From WHSW01 sp963759295 (GTDB lineage Bacteria > Actinomycetota > Thermoleophilia > Solirubrobacterales > 70-9), in assembly GCA_963759295.1 (NCBI GenBank), contig CAVWYT010000010.1:186001-250000 (forward strand): a stretch of 64,000 nt of DNA. Direction: 5' to 3'. Every line of letters starts with the position of its first letter. Positions within the stretch are counted from its first letter, which is position 1. The position numbers and the translations under genes are program-made. The notes under the pieces were generated by a model. The model was not told the origin of the DNA. It searched no databases and saw nothing but the letters and a program-made list of their open reading frames with translations. Below are positions 34,033 to 43,003 of this stretch, piece after piece.

Positions 34033-35672
34033 GGGAGCACCGCGGACAACGCCTGCCGAGCTGGGTGATCGGCCTGGCGCTCGTGTTCGTGCTCGCGATC
34101 GCCTCATATCTTGCCTTCTCCAAGCAGCTCCCGTGGGGCGATCGGTTCGAGATCAAGGCCGTCTTCGCGTCCGCTCAGAGCCTGCGCCCGAGCTCGCCGG
34201 TGCGGATCGCCGGGGTCGACGTCGGCGAGGTGACGCAGGTCGAACCGCTGACGAGCGCCGAGTCGGAAGGGACCGTTGCCGCCTCCGACGCGATCAGCGC
34301 GAAGACGGCGGCGACCCGCTCCTCCGGCGAGCAGGCCGCGGTGGTGACGATGGAGCTCGATGACAGCGCCCTGCCGCTGCACACCGACGCGACCTTCAAG
34401 CTGCGCCCGCGGCTCTTCTTGGAGGGCAACTACTTCGTCGACCTCGAGCCGGGCAGCCCGAACGCCGACCGAATCGGCGACGGCCACACCTTCCCGGTCA
34501 ACCAAACCGCCTACTCGGTGCAGCTCGACCAGGTGCTGACCACGCTTCAAGGCGATGTCAGGGCAGACCTGCAGACGTTCCTCAACCAGTTCGGCAACGC
34601 GCTCACCAAGTACGGAGGCTCGCAGGGCTTCCGGGAGCTCTACCGGAGCTCGCCGGGGGCGTTCAAGTACACCTCGCAGGTCAATCAGGCCCTGCTCGGG
34701 ACCGAACCGGGGGACCTCTCGGGGACGATCAAGGGGCTCGACAGGGTGGTCGTCGGGCTCGGCCGCAACGAGCGCTCCCTCCAGGACCTGGTCACCAACT
34801 TCCGCGTCTTCGCGGGCTCCTTCGCCGCCCAGGACCGGGCGCTCGCCCGGGCGATCGAGGTGCTGCCGGACGTGCTCTCGGCGTCGCGACCCGCGTTCGC
34901 CAACCTCAACAGCTCTTTCCCGGCGCTGCGGGCGTTCGCCCGCGAGGCGCTCCCAGGCGTGCGCTCGACCCCCGAGACGCTCGCCGCGGCGACGCCGTTC
35001 GTATCCCAGATCCGGGCGCTCGTCTCCGAGCGCGAGCTGCGCGGGCTGGTCGCGGACCTGCGCCCGACGATCCCCAAGCTCGCCAAGCTCGCCGACTCGA
35101 GCGTCGACTTCCTCGACCAGTCGCGGGCGCTCGCGAGCTGCTTCAACGAAGTGGTGATCCCGTGGTCGGAGGACACGGTGCAGCCGGTCGACCCCGAGGG
35201 CCAGTACCCGCACGACCCGGTCGGCCGCGTGTTCGAGGAGACCGCCTACGGCCTCTCCGGGATCGCCTCCGAGAGCCGATCCGGGGACGCCAACGGCCAG
35301 TACATCCGGGTCCAGGCGGGAGGCGGCACGAACACCGTCGTGGTCCCGAACGCGCTTCCGAACCCGTCCGGGACCGGGCTCCAGCAGGCGGTCGGGCTCT
35401 CGCAGCTGCCGATCCTCGGCGCGATGCCGAGGATCGAGGATTCGGCGAAGACGCCGTTCCGCCCGGACGTCGCCTGTGAGACCCAGGAGCAGCCGAACCT
35501 CCAGGGCGGGCTCGGCGGCCCGCCGCAGACGGGCAGCGCGCCGAGCGCCAGCCCGCTCGACGTGCTCTCCGGGGCGAAGCCTGAGCAGATCCGGGAGTCC
35601 GCGAAGGGCATCGGGCTCGAGCGCTCGCAGGTCGAGGCGCTGCTCGACCAGGTCGCGGGGAGCGGTCAGTGA
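34029..35672 (+). CDS. Mce-family protein 4 of 6
   Basis: 547 aa; GTG start within the end of gene 3 (GTGA). Membrane segment about 14-34 (VIGLALVFVLAIASYLAF), MCE domain around 42-155 with SLRPSSPVRIAGVDVGEVTQ and FLEGNYFVDLEPGS, then helical region to about 375 (Asn/Leu/Ala-rich heptads) and a polar tail that ends in a short helix. One-base overlap (TGATG) with gene 5. Confidence 0.88.
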   Translation: MREHRGQRLPSWVIGLALVFVLAIASYLAFSKQLPWGDRFEIKAVFASAQSLRPSSPVRIAGVDVGEVTQVEPLTSAESEGTVAASDAISAKTAATRSSGEQAAVVTMELDDSALPLHTDATFKLRPRLFLEGNYFVDLEPGSPNADRIGDGHTFPVNQTAYSVQLDQVLTTLQGDVRADLQTFLNQFGNALTKYGGSQGFRELYRSSPGAFKYTSQVNQALLGTEPGDLSGTIKGLDRVVVGLGRNERSLQDLVTNFRVFAGSFAAQDRALARAIEVLPDVLSASRPAFANLNSSFPALRAFAREALPGVRSTPETLAAATPFVSQIRALVSERELRGLVADLRPTIPKLAKLADSSVDFLDQSRALASCFNEVVIPWSEDTVQPVDPEGQYPHDPVGRVFEETAYGLSGIASESRSGDANGQYIRVQAGGGTNTVVVPNALPNPSGTGLQQAVGLSQLPILGAMPRIEDSAKTPFRPDVACETQEQPNLQGGLGGPPQTGSAPSASPLDVLSGAKPEQIRESAKGIGLERSQVEALLDQVAGSGQ

Positions 35673-37009
35673 TGTCCACGATCCGAAAGCACCTCCGTGA
35701 CTTCGTGGCCGTCGCCGGCCTGGTGTTGATCGCGCTCGCGGTCACGGTCTACGTCGTCCAGGAGCAGCGGCTGCGAATCCCGGTGCTCGAGGAGAAGCCG
35801 TTCGAGCTCAAGGCGGAGTTCGAGACCGCACAGGCCGTCGTCCCCGGCCAGGGACAGACGATCCGCGTCGCCGGGGTCCGGGTCGGCGACGTCAACGACG
35901 TCGAGGTCGAGAACGGGGTCGGCGTGGTCACGTTCGCGATCGACCGCGAGTACCTGCCGATCTACAAGGACGCAACGATCCTGATGCGGCCGACGACGGC
36001 GCTCAAGGACATGTTCTTCCAGCTCGACCCGGGCACGAAGTCGGCCGGCGAGTACGAGGAGGGCGACACGGTCCCGATGGCCAACACGGCGCCGGACGTC
36101 AATCTCGACGAGATCCTCTCGGCGCTCGACTCCGATACGCAGGCCTACCTGAAGCTGCTGCTGATCGGCGCCGGCAAGGGCCTCGAGGGACGCGACAAGG
36201 AGCTCGGCAGGCTGCTCGGGGGGCTCGGGCCGATCAACCGCGACCTCTCGGAGCTCAACCGCCTGGTCGCCGAGCGAAGGGCCAACCTCGCCCGCCTGGT
36301 CCACAACCTGAACGTGCTCACCAACCGCGTCGGCGAGTCCGATCAGGACCTCACCGAGATGGTCTCGAGCGCGAACACGGCGCTCGGCGCGATCGCCGAC
36401 CAGGACCCGAGCGTGCAGCGCGCGGTCAGCCTGCTGCCGGGGACGCTCGAGCAGGCGCGCCGGACCTTCGGCGACACCGCGCGCTTCGCCTCGGTGCTCG
36501 GCCCGGCCTTCGACAGCCTGCGCCCGTTCGCCCGCAACCTCGACGAGGCGAACGCCGGCGTCCGCGACCTCGCGGTCGGCGCGACGCCGGTGATCAAGCG
36601 GGAGATCAGGCCGTTCGTGCGCACGGCGCGCAAGCCGATCGACGACCTGAAGACGGCCTCCGACGAATACTCGGCGGCCGCACCGCGGCTGACCGTCGTC
36701 GGCCGGAAGCTCAACAGGCTCGTCAACATGGCGGCGCACAACCCGCATGGCGCCGAGCCGCTTGGCGCCAGCGGGCGCGACGAGGGTTACCTGTACTGGG
36801 CGGGTTGGCTGGGTCACAGCGGCGACACGGTGTTCGGCGCCGGCGACGGCAACGGCTTCTATCGCCGCATCTACTTCACGGTCGGCTGCGACCAGCTCCT
36901 CAACATCGTCGGCACCGGGGGCACCCCCGACCCCGTCAGGGAGCTGGTCACCGGCTTCAACGGCCCGGTGCGCGACGCCCTGTGTCCGGCGGGTGGCGCG
37001 GGAGGCTAG
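35672..37009 (+). CDS. Mce-family protein 5 of 6
   Basis: 445 aa from ATG 35672; a GTG three bases earlier would add one residue. Membrane segment about 11-29, MCE domain about 40-135 (VPGQGQTIRVAGVRVGDVND, then DMFFQLDPGTKSAGEY), then helices to about 350 and a C-terminal block with Cys and Trp (YLYWAGWLGHSGDTVFGAGD). There is no lipobox. It is nine bases before gene 6. Confidence 0.88.
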   Translation: MSTIRKHLRDFVAVAGLVLIALAVTVYVVQEQRLRIPVLEEKPFELKAEFETAQAVVPGQGQTIRVAGVRVGDVNDVEVENGVGVVTFAIDREYLPIYKDATILMRPTTALKDMFFQLDPGTKSAGEYEEGDTVPMANTAPDVNLDEILSALDSDTQAYLKLLLIGAGKGLEGRDKELGRLLGGLGPINRDLSELNRLVAERRANLARLVHNLNVLTNRVGESDQDLTEMVSSANTALGAIADQDPSVQRAVSLLPGTLEQARRTFGDTARFASVLGPAFDSLRPFARNLDEANAGVRDLAVGATPVIKREIRPFVRTARKPIDDLKTASDEYSAAAPRLTVVGRKLNRLVNMAAHNPHGAEPLGASGRDEGYLYWAGWLGHSGDTVFGAGDGNGFYRRIYFTVGCDQLLNIVGTGGTPDPVRELVTGFNGPVRDALCPAGGAGG

Positions 37010-37018
37010 GGAGCGGAG

Positions 37019-38603
37019 ATGCAGAAGCACGCACCCTCGCTGGGGCGCATCCTGATCGCAATCGGCTTCACGCTGTCGTGCTTCGGGCTGATCCTCTTTC
37101 TGTGGATCGCCTTCGGCGGCCCGACCCCGCTGAAGCCCGAGAGCTACCGGATCACCGCCTACTTCCCCGAGGCGACCCAGCTCGCGCAGGAGTCCGACGT
37201 GCGAATCGGCGGCGTCTCGGTCGGCAAGGTGAAGACGATCGACCTCGCGCCTCCCGACGAGCGCGTCAACGGCAAGGACACGACCGAGGCGGAGATCGAG
37301 ATCGACCCCGAGTTTGCACCGATCTCCACCGACGCCCGGGCGATCCTGCGCCAGAAGACGCTCCTCGGCGAGACCTACGTCGAGCTCACCTCGGGGACGA
37401 ATCCCGACGCGCCGGCCGCGCCCGTGTCGCTCGGCGCCGCGGCCGAACGTGTCCGACGCACAGGCTCACTCGGTCGAGGCGATCCCCGAGGGCGGGACGC
37501 TCGGGATCTCTCGGACCGAGGAGGCGACCCAGATCGACGAGATCTTCAACGCCCTCGACGAGGAGACGCGGTCCGCCTTCCAGCGCTGGCAGCAGAACGC
37601 GGCGGTCGCGATCGACGGTCGCGGCCTCGACCTCAGCGACGCCTTCGGCAACCTGGGCCCGTTCGTCACCGACGCCTCCGACGTGGTCGACATCCTCGGT
37701 CGCCAGAAGGAGGCGCTCAAGGGCCTGGTGCGCGACACCGGGACCGTGTTCGAGGCGCTCACCGAGCACGACCGGCAGCTCGCGGGGACGATCGTCGGCT
37801 CCGACAACACGTTCGATGCCCTCGCATCCGAGGACAAGGCGCTCGCGGAGGCCTTCCAGATCTTCCCGACCTTCCAGCGCGAGACCAGGGCGACGCTCGA
37901 GCGGCTCGATCGCTTCCAGGCGAACACGAAGCCGCTGATCGAGGATCTAATCCCGGTAGCGCGTGATCTCAGCCCGACCCTGCAGTCCGTGCGCGAGCTG
38001 TCCCCGAGCCTGCGCTCGTTGTTCGTCAGGCTGGGCGGGCTCGAGAAGGCCTCGAAACGTGGCCTGCCGGCCCTGCGCCACACCCTCGGCGGCCTCTCGC
38101 CGCTGTTCGACGAGCTCGACCCGTTCCTCGCCAACCTCAACCCGGTGATCCAGTACCTGGAGTTCCAGCGGGCGAGCGTGGCCGATTTCCTGGTCGCGCC
38201 CGGCGTCGCGCTCGCCGGCCGCTTCCAGGGGGTGAACGGCGATCCGGCGCCGCGCCACGGCCTGCGCCAGCTCGGCTACGTCAGCAACGAAGCGCTCTCG
38301 ATCCATCCCGATCGCGTCCCGACCAACCGGGGGAACGCCTATCTGCCGCCGGGCGCGCTGAACGGCTACACGCCGGCAAAGAACGGGATCTTCCCGAACT
38401 TCGACTGCAAGAACACCGACTACGCGCCCGGGTCGACCGACACCGACGAGCAGGAGATCCTCCCCGGCCAGTCGGCGGAGGGCGTCAACGACGGGCACCC
38501 GCCCGGCCCGGCGTTCGCGCCCTGCTATGCGGACAGCTTCCCGAGCTCGAGCCGCGCGAACTTCGGCGACGGCCGCTTCCCGCAGCTGTTCCAGGATCCC
38601 TGA
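37019..38603 (+). pseudogene. Mce-family protein 6 of 6, frameshifted
   Basis: Two frames must be joined to read one Mce protein of about 527 aa. The first (ATG 37019) has the membrane segment (about 13-37) and MCE domain (SYRITAYFPEATQLAQESDV, then LGETYVELTSGTNPDAP). Near 37436-37445 the reading has to move by one base: the second frame continues NVSDAQAHSVEAIPEGGTLG and runs intact to the TGA at 38601-38603 with the usual helical part and tail. An extra base in GCGGCCG would explain it. It may be a real lesion or an assembly error in GC-rich sequence; I annotate it as broken. Confidence 0.75.
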
Positions 38604-38649
38604 GCATCCGCGGACTAGGATTCCGGGCCCGACCGGAGAGAGGAGAGCG

Positions 38650-39066
38650 GTGGCGTACTTCAAGGACGCCGAGGAGGTCTACGACACGATCGGGCGGATG
38701 TTCGCCGAGCTCGCCGTCGACGAGGAGCTGGCGCCGAAGTTCCGCAAGGCGAACACGATCGTCCGCTATGAGTACTCGGAGCCGGATTCGGCGATCACGG
38801 TCCGGCTTCAGGAGGGCCGGCCGGGTGACGTCGACTTCGGCGACTCCGAGATGGAGCCCGAGGTGACGATGACCATGGACGCCGACACCGCGCACCTGTT
38901 CTGGCTCGGCAGGGTCAACGTCACCGTGGCGCTCGCCCGCGGACAGATCAAGGCGAAGGGCCCGGTGGCGAAGATCCTCAAGCTCGTGCCGCTGACCAAG
39001 CCCGCCTTCCCACGCTACGTCGCCCAGCTCCGAGCGCAGGGGCGCGACGACCTCGTCGACGTCTGA
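38650..39066 (+). CDS. SCP2 sterol-carrier-domain protein, 138 aa
   Basis: Single-domain sterol carrier protein 2-like fold. GTG 38650 follows GGAGAGAGGAG. The pattern fits SCP2: AYFKDAEEVYDTIGRMFAEL helix, an acidic beta-sheet, PEVTMTMDADTAHLFWLGRV (about 74-93) and the hallmark RGQIKAKGPVAKILKLVPL (about 98-116). SCP2 domains bind lipids in a hydrophobic tunnel. Its place 46 bases after the mce operon suggests it receives or hands on the imported lipid in the cytoplasm. Confidence 0.85.
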   Translation: MAYFKDAEEVYDTIGRMFAELAVDEELAPKFRKANTIVRYEYSEPDSAITVRLQEGRPGDVDFGDSEMEPEVTMTMDADTAHLFWLGRVNVTVALARGQIKAKGPVAKILKLVPLTKPAFPRYVAQLRAQGRDDLVDV

Positions 39067-39084
39067 CCCCGTGGCGAGCCGCTC

Positions 39085-39747
39085 GTGAACGCGGAGGAGT
39101 GGGCCGCGACCGTCCAGCGGCTCGCCGGCAAGCGCGGCGTCCGCTACGAGCCGGTCGGCGGCCTGAACCCGAAGGACGGCCCGCCGGCGCTCTGTCCGGG
39201 GGGCACGAACCGGATCACCGGCGAGCTCGCCGAGGAGTTCTGGGGGGCGGCGTGCGACGCCGATGAGCGCGAGCAGGGCGGCATGTTTCGCAAGACCGTG
39301 CTGCCGCGCGCGGTGCTCGCGAAGGCCCACATGCCCGACCTCGCCGTCGTCGTGCCGCTGTTCAACGTCGAGTCCGTCGAGGCTTCCGAGCGCGTCGAGC
39401 AAGCGGTCTCGCGCCGCAAGGTCGAGTTCGAGTCGATCGAGTTCAACCGCCGCTTCCTCGCCACGGTGCCCGCCGACCACGACCCGGTCGCGCTGCGCGA
39501 GCTGTTCAGCCCCGGCTTTCTCGACTGGGTGGCCCGGATCCACAACGAGATCGACTTCGGGATCACCGACCGCCAGCTCTACTTCCTCTGGCGGCTCGGC
39601 GAGCTCGACGAGCACGAGTACGGCGAGGCGCTCGATCAGGCCGGAAAGCTCTTCCGCCGGCTGCGCAGCGAGATGGACGAATCGGGCCTGCACCCGTTCG
39701 CGCCCGGACCGTGGCACGCGGGGCTCGAGCCGTTTCCGAGCCGGTAG
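39085..39747 (+). CDS. Conserved-looking protein of unknown function, 220 aa
   Basis: Not recognised with confidence. GTG 39085 begins 18 bases after the SCP2 gene, so it likely shares its transcript. The middle (VEFESIEFNRRFLATVPADH, about 112-131) followed by ALRELFSPGFLDWVARIHNE resembles DUF3137-type proteins, which pair such a segment with a soluble beta domain. There is no signal peptide or membrane segment. A role with the mce/SCP2 lipid system is inferred from position only. Confidence 0.6.
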   Translation: MNAEEWAATVQRLAGKRGVRYEPVGGLNPKDGPPALCPGGTNRITGELAEEFWGAACDADEREQGGMFRKTVLPRAVLAKAHMPDLAVVVPLFNVESVEASERVEQAVSRRKVEFESIEFNRRFLATVPADHDPVALRELFSPGFLDWVARIHNEIDFGITDRQLYFLWRLGELDEHEYGEALDQAGKLFRRLRSEMDESGLHPFAPGPWHAGLEPFPSR

Positions 39748-39750
39748 CGA

Positions 39751-40713
39751 CTAGGCGCGCCGCGCGCGCATCCGCTCGCGCGCCGTCCTGTAGAAGCGCC
39801 GGTGCCGGGTCACGATCGAGCGATACCGGCCGAGCCCCTTCGGGAGCTCGAAGCCGCCGATCAGCTTGCGGGGGACGAGCGCCCAGCCGCCGTCGTCGAG
39901 CGCGGTCAGGTCGCCGCGGACCTGGAAGTTCTCCTGCCAGGTGAAGTCGTCGGCGTGCGCGTGCGCCGTCAGGCACGCCCGGCCCTCGGTCAGCGGCAGT
40001 CCGGCGGGCTCGGCGCCGATCCGGACCCGGTGGGACGGCAGGTCGAGGCTGACCGGCAGGCGCACCGCGATCGGGAAGCCGTCGGGCCCGACCCAGGAGA
40101 GGACCGCCGTCGGGTAGCGGCTGCCGAGCTGCTCGATCCGCGAATCCCAGGCGACGGCGCCGCCCGCGGAGGGCTCGTGCAGCTCGGGCGGCTCCTCGAC
40201 GTGCCCGGATCGGATCTCCTCGAGGTGCGAGTCGTGAACGCGCGGCGGCTCGAGCGGATCACCTCCGGGCCAGACGAAGACGCGCTCCGGGCGGACGGCG
40301 ACGTAGATGCGCGTGTAGTACCAGTTGAGCGCGCCGCGCACGAGCTTCGGCGGATGCATCTTCTTCGTCGCCGGCAGCTTCACGCCCGACTCGTGGAAGT
40401 AGCGCTCGCGGTTGGCGTCGAGATCCTCGTCATGGATCTCGGCGGTCCCCTGGACGAGGACCCTGATCCCGGAATCGACCTCCGACCCGGTCGGATCCGA
40501 GAACAGCAGCGAGACGCGCGGGTTGCGCCGCGCGTCGTCGGCCTTCTTCGGATAGCCGAGGCCGGTGGTGACGTCGATCGTCGTCTGGCCGTCGGCGTAG
40601 TACGGGGTCACCGGCCAGGTGATCGGCTGCTGGCGGGAGCCGATCGTCGTGTACTCGGTCGTGATGAAGCGCTCGAAGCACTCCCTGACCTCGGCGGGCA
40701 GCGTGCTGGTCAC
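39751..40713 (-). CDS. Pyridoxamine 5'-phosphate oxidase-related split-barrel protein
   Basis: 320 aa with what look like two tandem flavin-binding split barrels: residues 12-150 (TEYTTIGSRQQPITWPVTPY, then PRVSLLFSDPTGSEV) and about 195-290 (YPTAVLSWVGPDGFPIAVRL). The family uses FMN or F420; F420-dependent members are common in actinobacteria. Starts inside the Nudix stop (4-base overlap, ATGA), so the two are co-translated. The reaction is unknown. Confidence 0.7.
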   Translation of the reverse strand: MTSTLPAEVRECFERFITTEYTTIGSRQQPITWPVTPYYADGQTTIDVTTGLGYPKKADDARRNPRVSLLFSDPTGSEVDSGIRVLVQGTAEIHDEDLDANRERYFHESGVKLPATKKMHPPKLVRGALNWYYTRIYVAVRPERVFVWPGGDPLEPPRVHDSHLEEIRSGHVEEPPELHEPSAGGAVAWDSRIEQLGSRYPTAVLSWVGPDGFPIAVRLPVSLDLPSHRVRIGAEPAGLPLTEGRACLTAHAHADDFTWQENFQVRGDLTALDDGGWALVPRKLIGGFELPKGLGRYRSIVTRHRRFYRTARERMRARRA

Positions 40714-41330
40714 GGCGGCAGGGTATCGACGTCGGTGCTCGCCTCGTCGTAGCCCTCGTCCCAGGGAAGCAGCACGCGATGATCCTCGCGGGTGCCGCTG
40801 ACGCGAGGCAATATCGGCTCGACCGTACGCTCACGGGCGGCGCCGATCACCGCGTCGGCGTTCGCGTGGTCGAGCAGGGTCTCGAGCGTCTTGATCGTCG
40901 GGAATACGAGGTCGAGCTCGCCGGCGCGGTGAGCGTCGAGCGCCGCCGGGGGCTCGAACCAGGCCGCGTCCGAGACCTCGATGCCGTCGGGTCGCGGCGG
41001 CGAATGCGGCGGCGCGAGCGCGACGAAGAAATGGGTGTCGAAGCGCATCGGCACGACCTCGGGCGTGATCCAGCGCGACCAGGCGACGAGCTCGGAGTCG
41101 GCGTCGAGCTCGATCCCCGCCTCCTCGGCGAGCTCGCGCGCCGCGCACTCGGCCGGGCTCTCGCCGGGCTCGACGACGCCGCCCGGGAACACCCAGACCC
41201 CGGGCATGAACGATGCTGTCAGCGAGCGCCGCACCAGGAGAACCTCGACTGCCCGCTGCTTGTGCCGTCCGCCGCGGCGGAGGAGCACCACCGTCGCCGC
41301 GGGCCGGGGCGTGACCGGCGTATCGCGCAC
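40710..41330 (-). CDS. Nudix hydrolase
   Basis: Hydrolyses nucleoside diphosphates linked to another moiety. The full Nudix box GX5EX7REUXEEXGU is present with Gly51, Glu57, Arg65-Glu66, Glu69-Glu70 and Gly72. Length 206 aa. The N-terminal RPAATVVLLRRGGRHKQRAV and the later MRFDTHFFVALAP segment match the NUDT7/19-like or ADP-ribose branches, but the substrate cannot be fixed. It is divergent from rubredoxin (24 bases between starts) and upstream of the split-barrel gene in one transcript. Confidence 0.9.
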   Translation of the reverse strand: MRDTPVTPRPAATVVLLRRGGRHKQRAVEVLLVRRSLTASFMPGVWVFPGGVVEPGESPAECAARELAEEAGIELDADSELVAWSRWITPEVVPMRFDTHFFVALAPPHSPPRPDGIEVSDAAWFEPPAALDAHRAGELDLVFPTIKTLETLLDHANADAVIGAARERTVEPILPRVSGTREDHRVLLPWDEGYDEASTDVDTLPP

Positions 41331-41354
41331 GCGGCAGACGATAACCTGCCGGCC

Positions 41355-41540
41355 GTGTCAGCCGAGACCCAGACCAAGCAGCTCTGGATCTGCACCTCGT
41401 GCGGCTTCATCTACGACCCCGACGACGGCGATCCCGACGGCGGCATCCCGCCCGGGACCAGCTTCGACGAGATCCCGGACAACTGGTTCTGCCCCGTGTG
41501 CGGAGCTCGCAAGGCCGATTTCGAGCCCTACGACGAGTAG
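41355..41540 (+). CDS. Rubredoxin, 61 aa
   Basis: Small electron carrier with one iron held by four cysteines: Cys13-x2-Cys16 (WICTSCGFIYDPDDGDPDGG) and Cys46-x2-Cys49 (NWFCPVCGARKADF). GTG 41355 gives 61 residues; no ATG is available. The aromatic and Asp/Pro residues of the rubredoxin fold are in place. No alkane hydroxylase is next to it, so its electron partner is unknown. Confidence 0.95.
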   Translation: MSAETQTKQLWICTSCGFIYDPDDGDPDGGIPPGTSFDEIPDNWFCPVCGARKADFEPYDE

Positions 41541-41587
41541 TCCGCGCCAGGGGTCGAGCGCGCTCTCGACGGCCGATCGGCCGCCGG

Positions 41588-42901
41588 CTAGGCGGCTGCC
41601 CGCAGGGCGTCCGGTCTCGAATCGGCGTACGCGGACGCCGATCCCGCCGGAATCGCTTCGGCGACGATCTCGACCAGGCGGCGGAGGTCCGGCTGGGAGA
41701 TCGCGAGCGGCGGCATCAGGACCACGGTGTCGCCGAGCGGGCGGACGATCGCTCCGCGGCTGCGGGCCTCGAGCGTCACCCGATGGCCGAGGCGCAGGGC
41801 CGGGTCGTGCTCGCCGAGGTCGATGCCGGCCATGAATCCGCGTCCTCGGACCTCGGCGACCTCGGGCAACTCGCCGACGCCGTCGAGCAGCTCCCCAAGC
41901 AGGCGAATCTTCGGCTGCAGCCGCAGCAGGGTCCGCTCGGCCTCGAACGTCTCCAAGCTCGCGAGCGCCGCCGCGCAGGCGAGCGGGTTGCCGGTGAAGG
42001 TGTGGCCGTGAAAGAAGGTGCGGCACTCCTCGGCGGCTCCGAGGAAGCCCTCGTACACGCGCTCGGTGGCGAGGGTGGCGGCGAGCGGGAGGTAGCCGCC
42101 GGTGAGGCCCTTGCCGAGGCAGAGGAGGTCCGGCGCGACCCGCTCCTGCTCGCAGGCGAACATCGTCCCGGTGCGCCCGAAGCCCGTCGCCACCTCGTCG
42201 GCGATCAAGAAGACGCCGTGAGCCGCGGTCAGCTCGCGCACCGCGCGCAAGAAGCCCGGGGGTTGAACGCGGATCCCTGACGCTCCCTGGACCAGCGGCT
42301 CGACGATCACCGCGGCGACGTCGCCGGCGTTCCGCCGGAGCATCGACTCGAGCCGCTCGACGTCCCCCGGGCCGATCCGGTGCGAGCGAAAGAGCAGCGG
42401 CCCGTATGCGCCGTGGAAGAGGTCGATTCCGCCGACCGACACCGACCCGATCGTGTCCCCGTGATAGGCGCCCTCGAGGGTGATGAACGAGGTTCGCCGC
42501 TCGCCGCGCTGCAGGCCGTGCTGAAACGCCATCTTGAGCGCGATCTCGACCGCGGCGGAGCCCGACTCCGAGTAGAAGACCCGGCTCAATGCCGGCGGCG
42601 CGATCTCGACCAGGCGCGAGGCGAGCTCGCTGGCGCCGGGGTGGGTGAGGCCGAGCATCGTCGAGTGCGCGATCCGGTCGATCTGCTCGTGCAGCGCCGC
42701 GTCGATGCGCGGGTGGCGATGGCCATGGACGTTGCACCACAGCGAGGAGACGCCGTCGATGTAGCGCCGTCCGTCGGCGGCGATCAGGTCAGTGCCCTCG
42801 CCGCGCTCGATCACCAGCGGCGCCTCCTCGCACCAGTCGCGCTGCTGCGTGAACGGGTGCCAGAGGTGACGGTGGTCCAGGTCTGCGATCGACTCCGTCA
42901 T
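41588..42901 (-). CDS. bioA: Adenosylmethionine-8-amino-7-oxononanoate aminotransferase
   Basis: PLP enzyme that makes 7,8-diaminopelargonate from 8-amino-7-oxononanoate with S-adenosylmethionine as amino donor. The PLP lysine is Lys264 in LCLGKGLTGGYLP, preceded by LIADEVATGFGRTG. The N-terminal HLWHPFTQQRDW is a BioA hallmark. Length 437 aa. Its start faces marR, with CRP-like and MarR-like palindromes between. The other biotin genes are downstream in the window but not contiguous. Confidence 0.95.
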   Translation of the reverse strand: MTESIADLDHRHLWHPFTQQRDWCEEAPLVIERGEGTDLIAADGRRYIDGVSSLWCNVHGHRHPRIDAALHEQIDRIAHSTMLGLTHPGASELASRLVEIAPPALSRVFYSESGSAAVEIALKMAFQHGLQRGERRTSFITLEGAYHGDTIGSVSVGGIDLFHGAYGPLLFRSHRIGPGDVERLESMLRRNAGDVAAVIVEPLVQGASGIRVQPPGFLRAVRELTAAHGVFLIADEVATGFGRTGTMFACEQERVAPDLLCLGKGLTGGYLPLAATLATERVYEGFLGAAEECRTFFHGHTFTGNPLACAAALASLETFEAERTLLRLQPKIRLLGELLDGVGELPEVAEVRGRGFMAGIDLGEHDPALRLGHRVTLEARSRGAIVRPLGDTVVLMPPLAISQPDLRRLVEIVAEAIPAGSASAYADSRPDALRAAA

Positions 42902-42940
42902 CCCCGCCGCGACGATAGTCCGCGCCGCGGCGGAAGGATC

Positions 42941-42958
42941 GTGTGACCGACGTCACAC
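42941..42958. promoter_or_regulatory. CRP-type palindrome between bioA and marR
   Basis: GTGTGAC-CGAC-GTCACAC: perfect 7-bp arms, and its core TGTGA-N6-TCACA matches the CRP/GlxR-type consensus exactly. It lies 40 bases upstream of bioA and about 46 bases upstream of marR, so a CRP-family regulator could control either gene. No CRP gene is in the window. Confidence 0.6.
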
Positions 42959-42978
42959 CACTTCCTCTTTCGGAATAG

Positions 42979-42992
42979 TTGTAGATCTGCAA
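42979..42992. promoter_or_regulatory. Candidate MarR operator before marR
   Basis: TTGTAGATCTGCAA is an imperfect palindrome (6 of 7 positions pair) of the size and AT-rich character of MarR-family sites. It ends 11 bases before the marR start, in a locally AT-rich patch, which suits autoregulation of the marR-MFS operon. Confidence 0.45.
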
Positions 42993-43003
42993 TCATTTCG
43001 GAT

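Noticed and set aside
37443..37966. First-frame continuation of mce gene 6 to 37966
   Set aside because: After about 37445 that frame becomes Arg/Gly/Asp-rich and loses all Mce character, while the other frame carries it.
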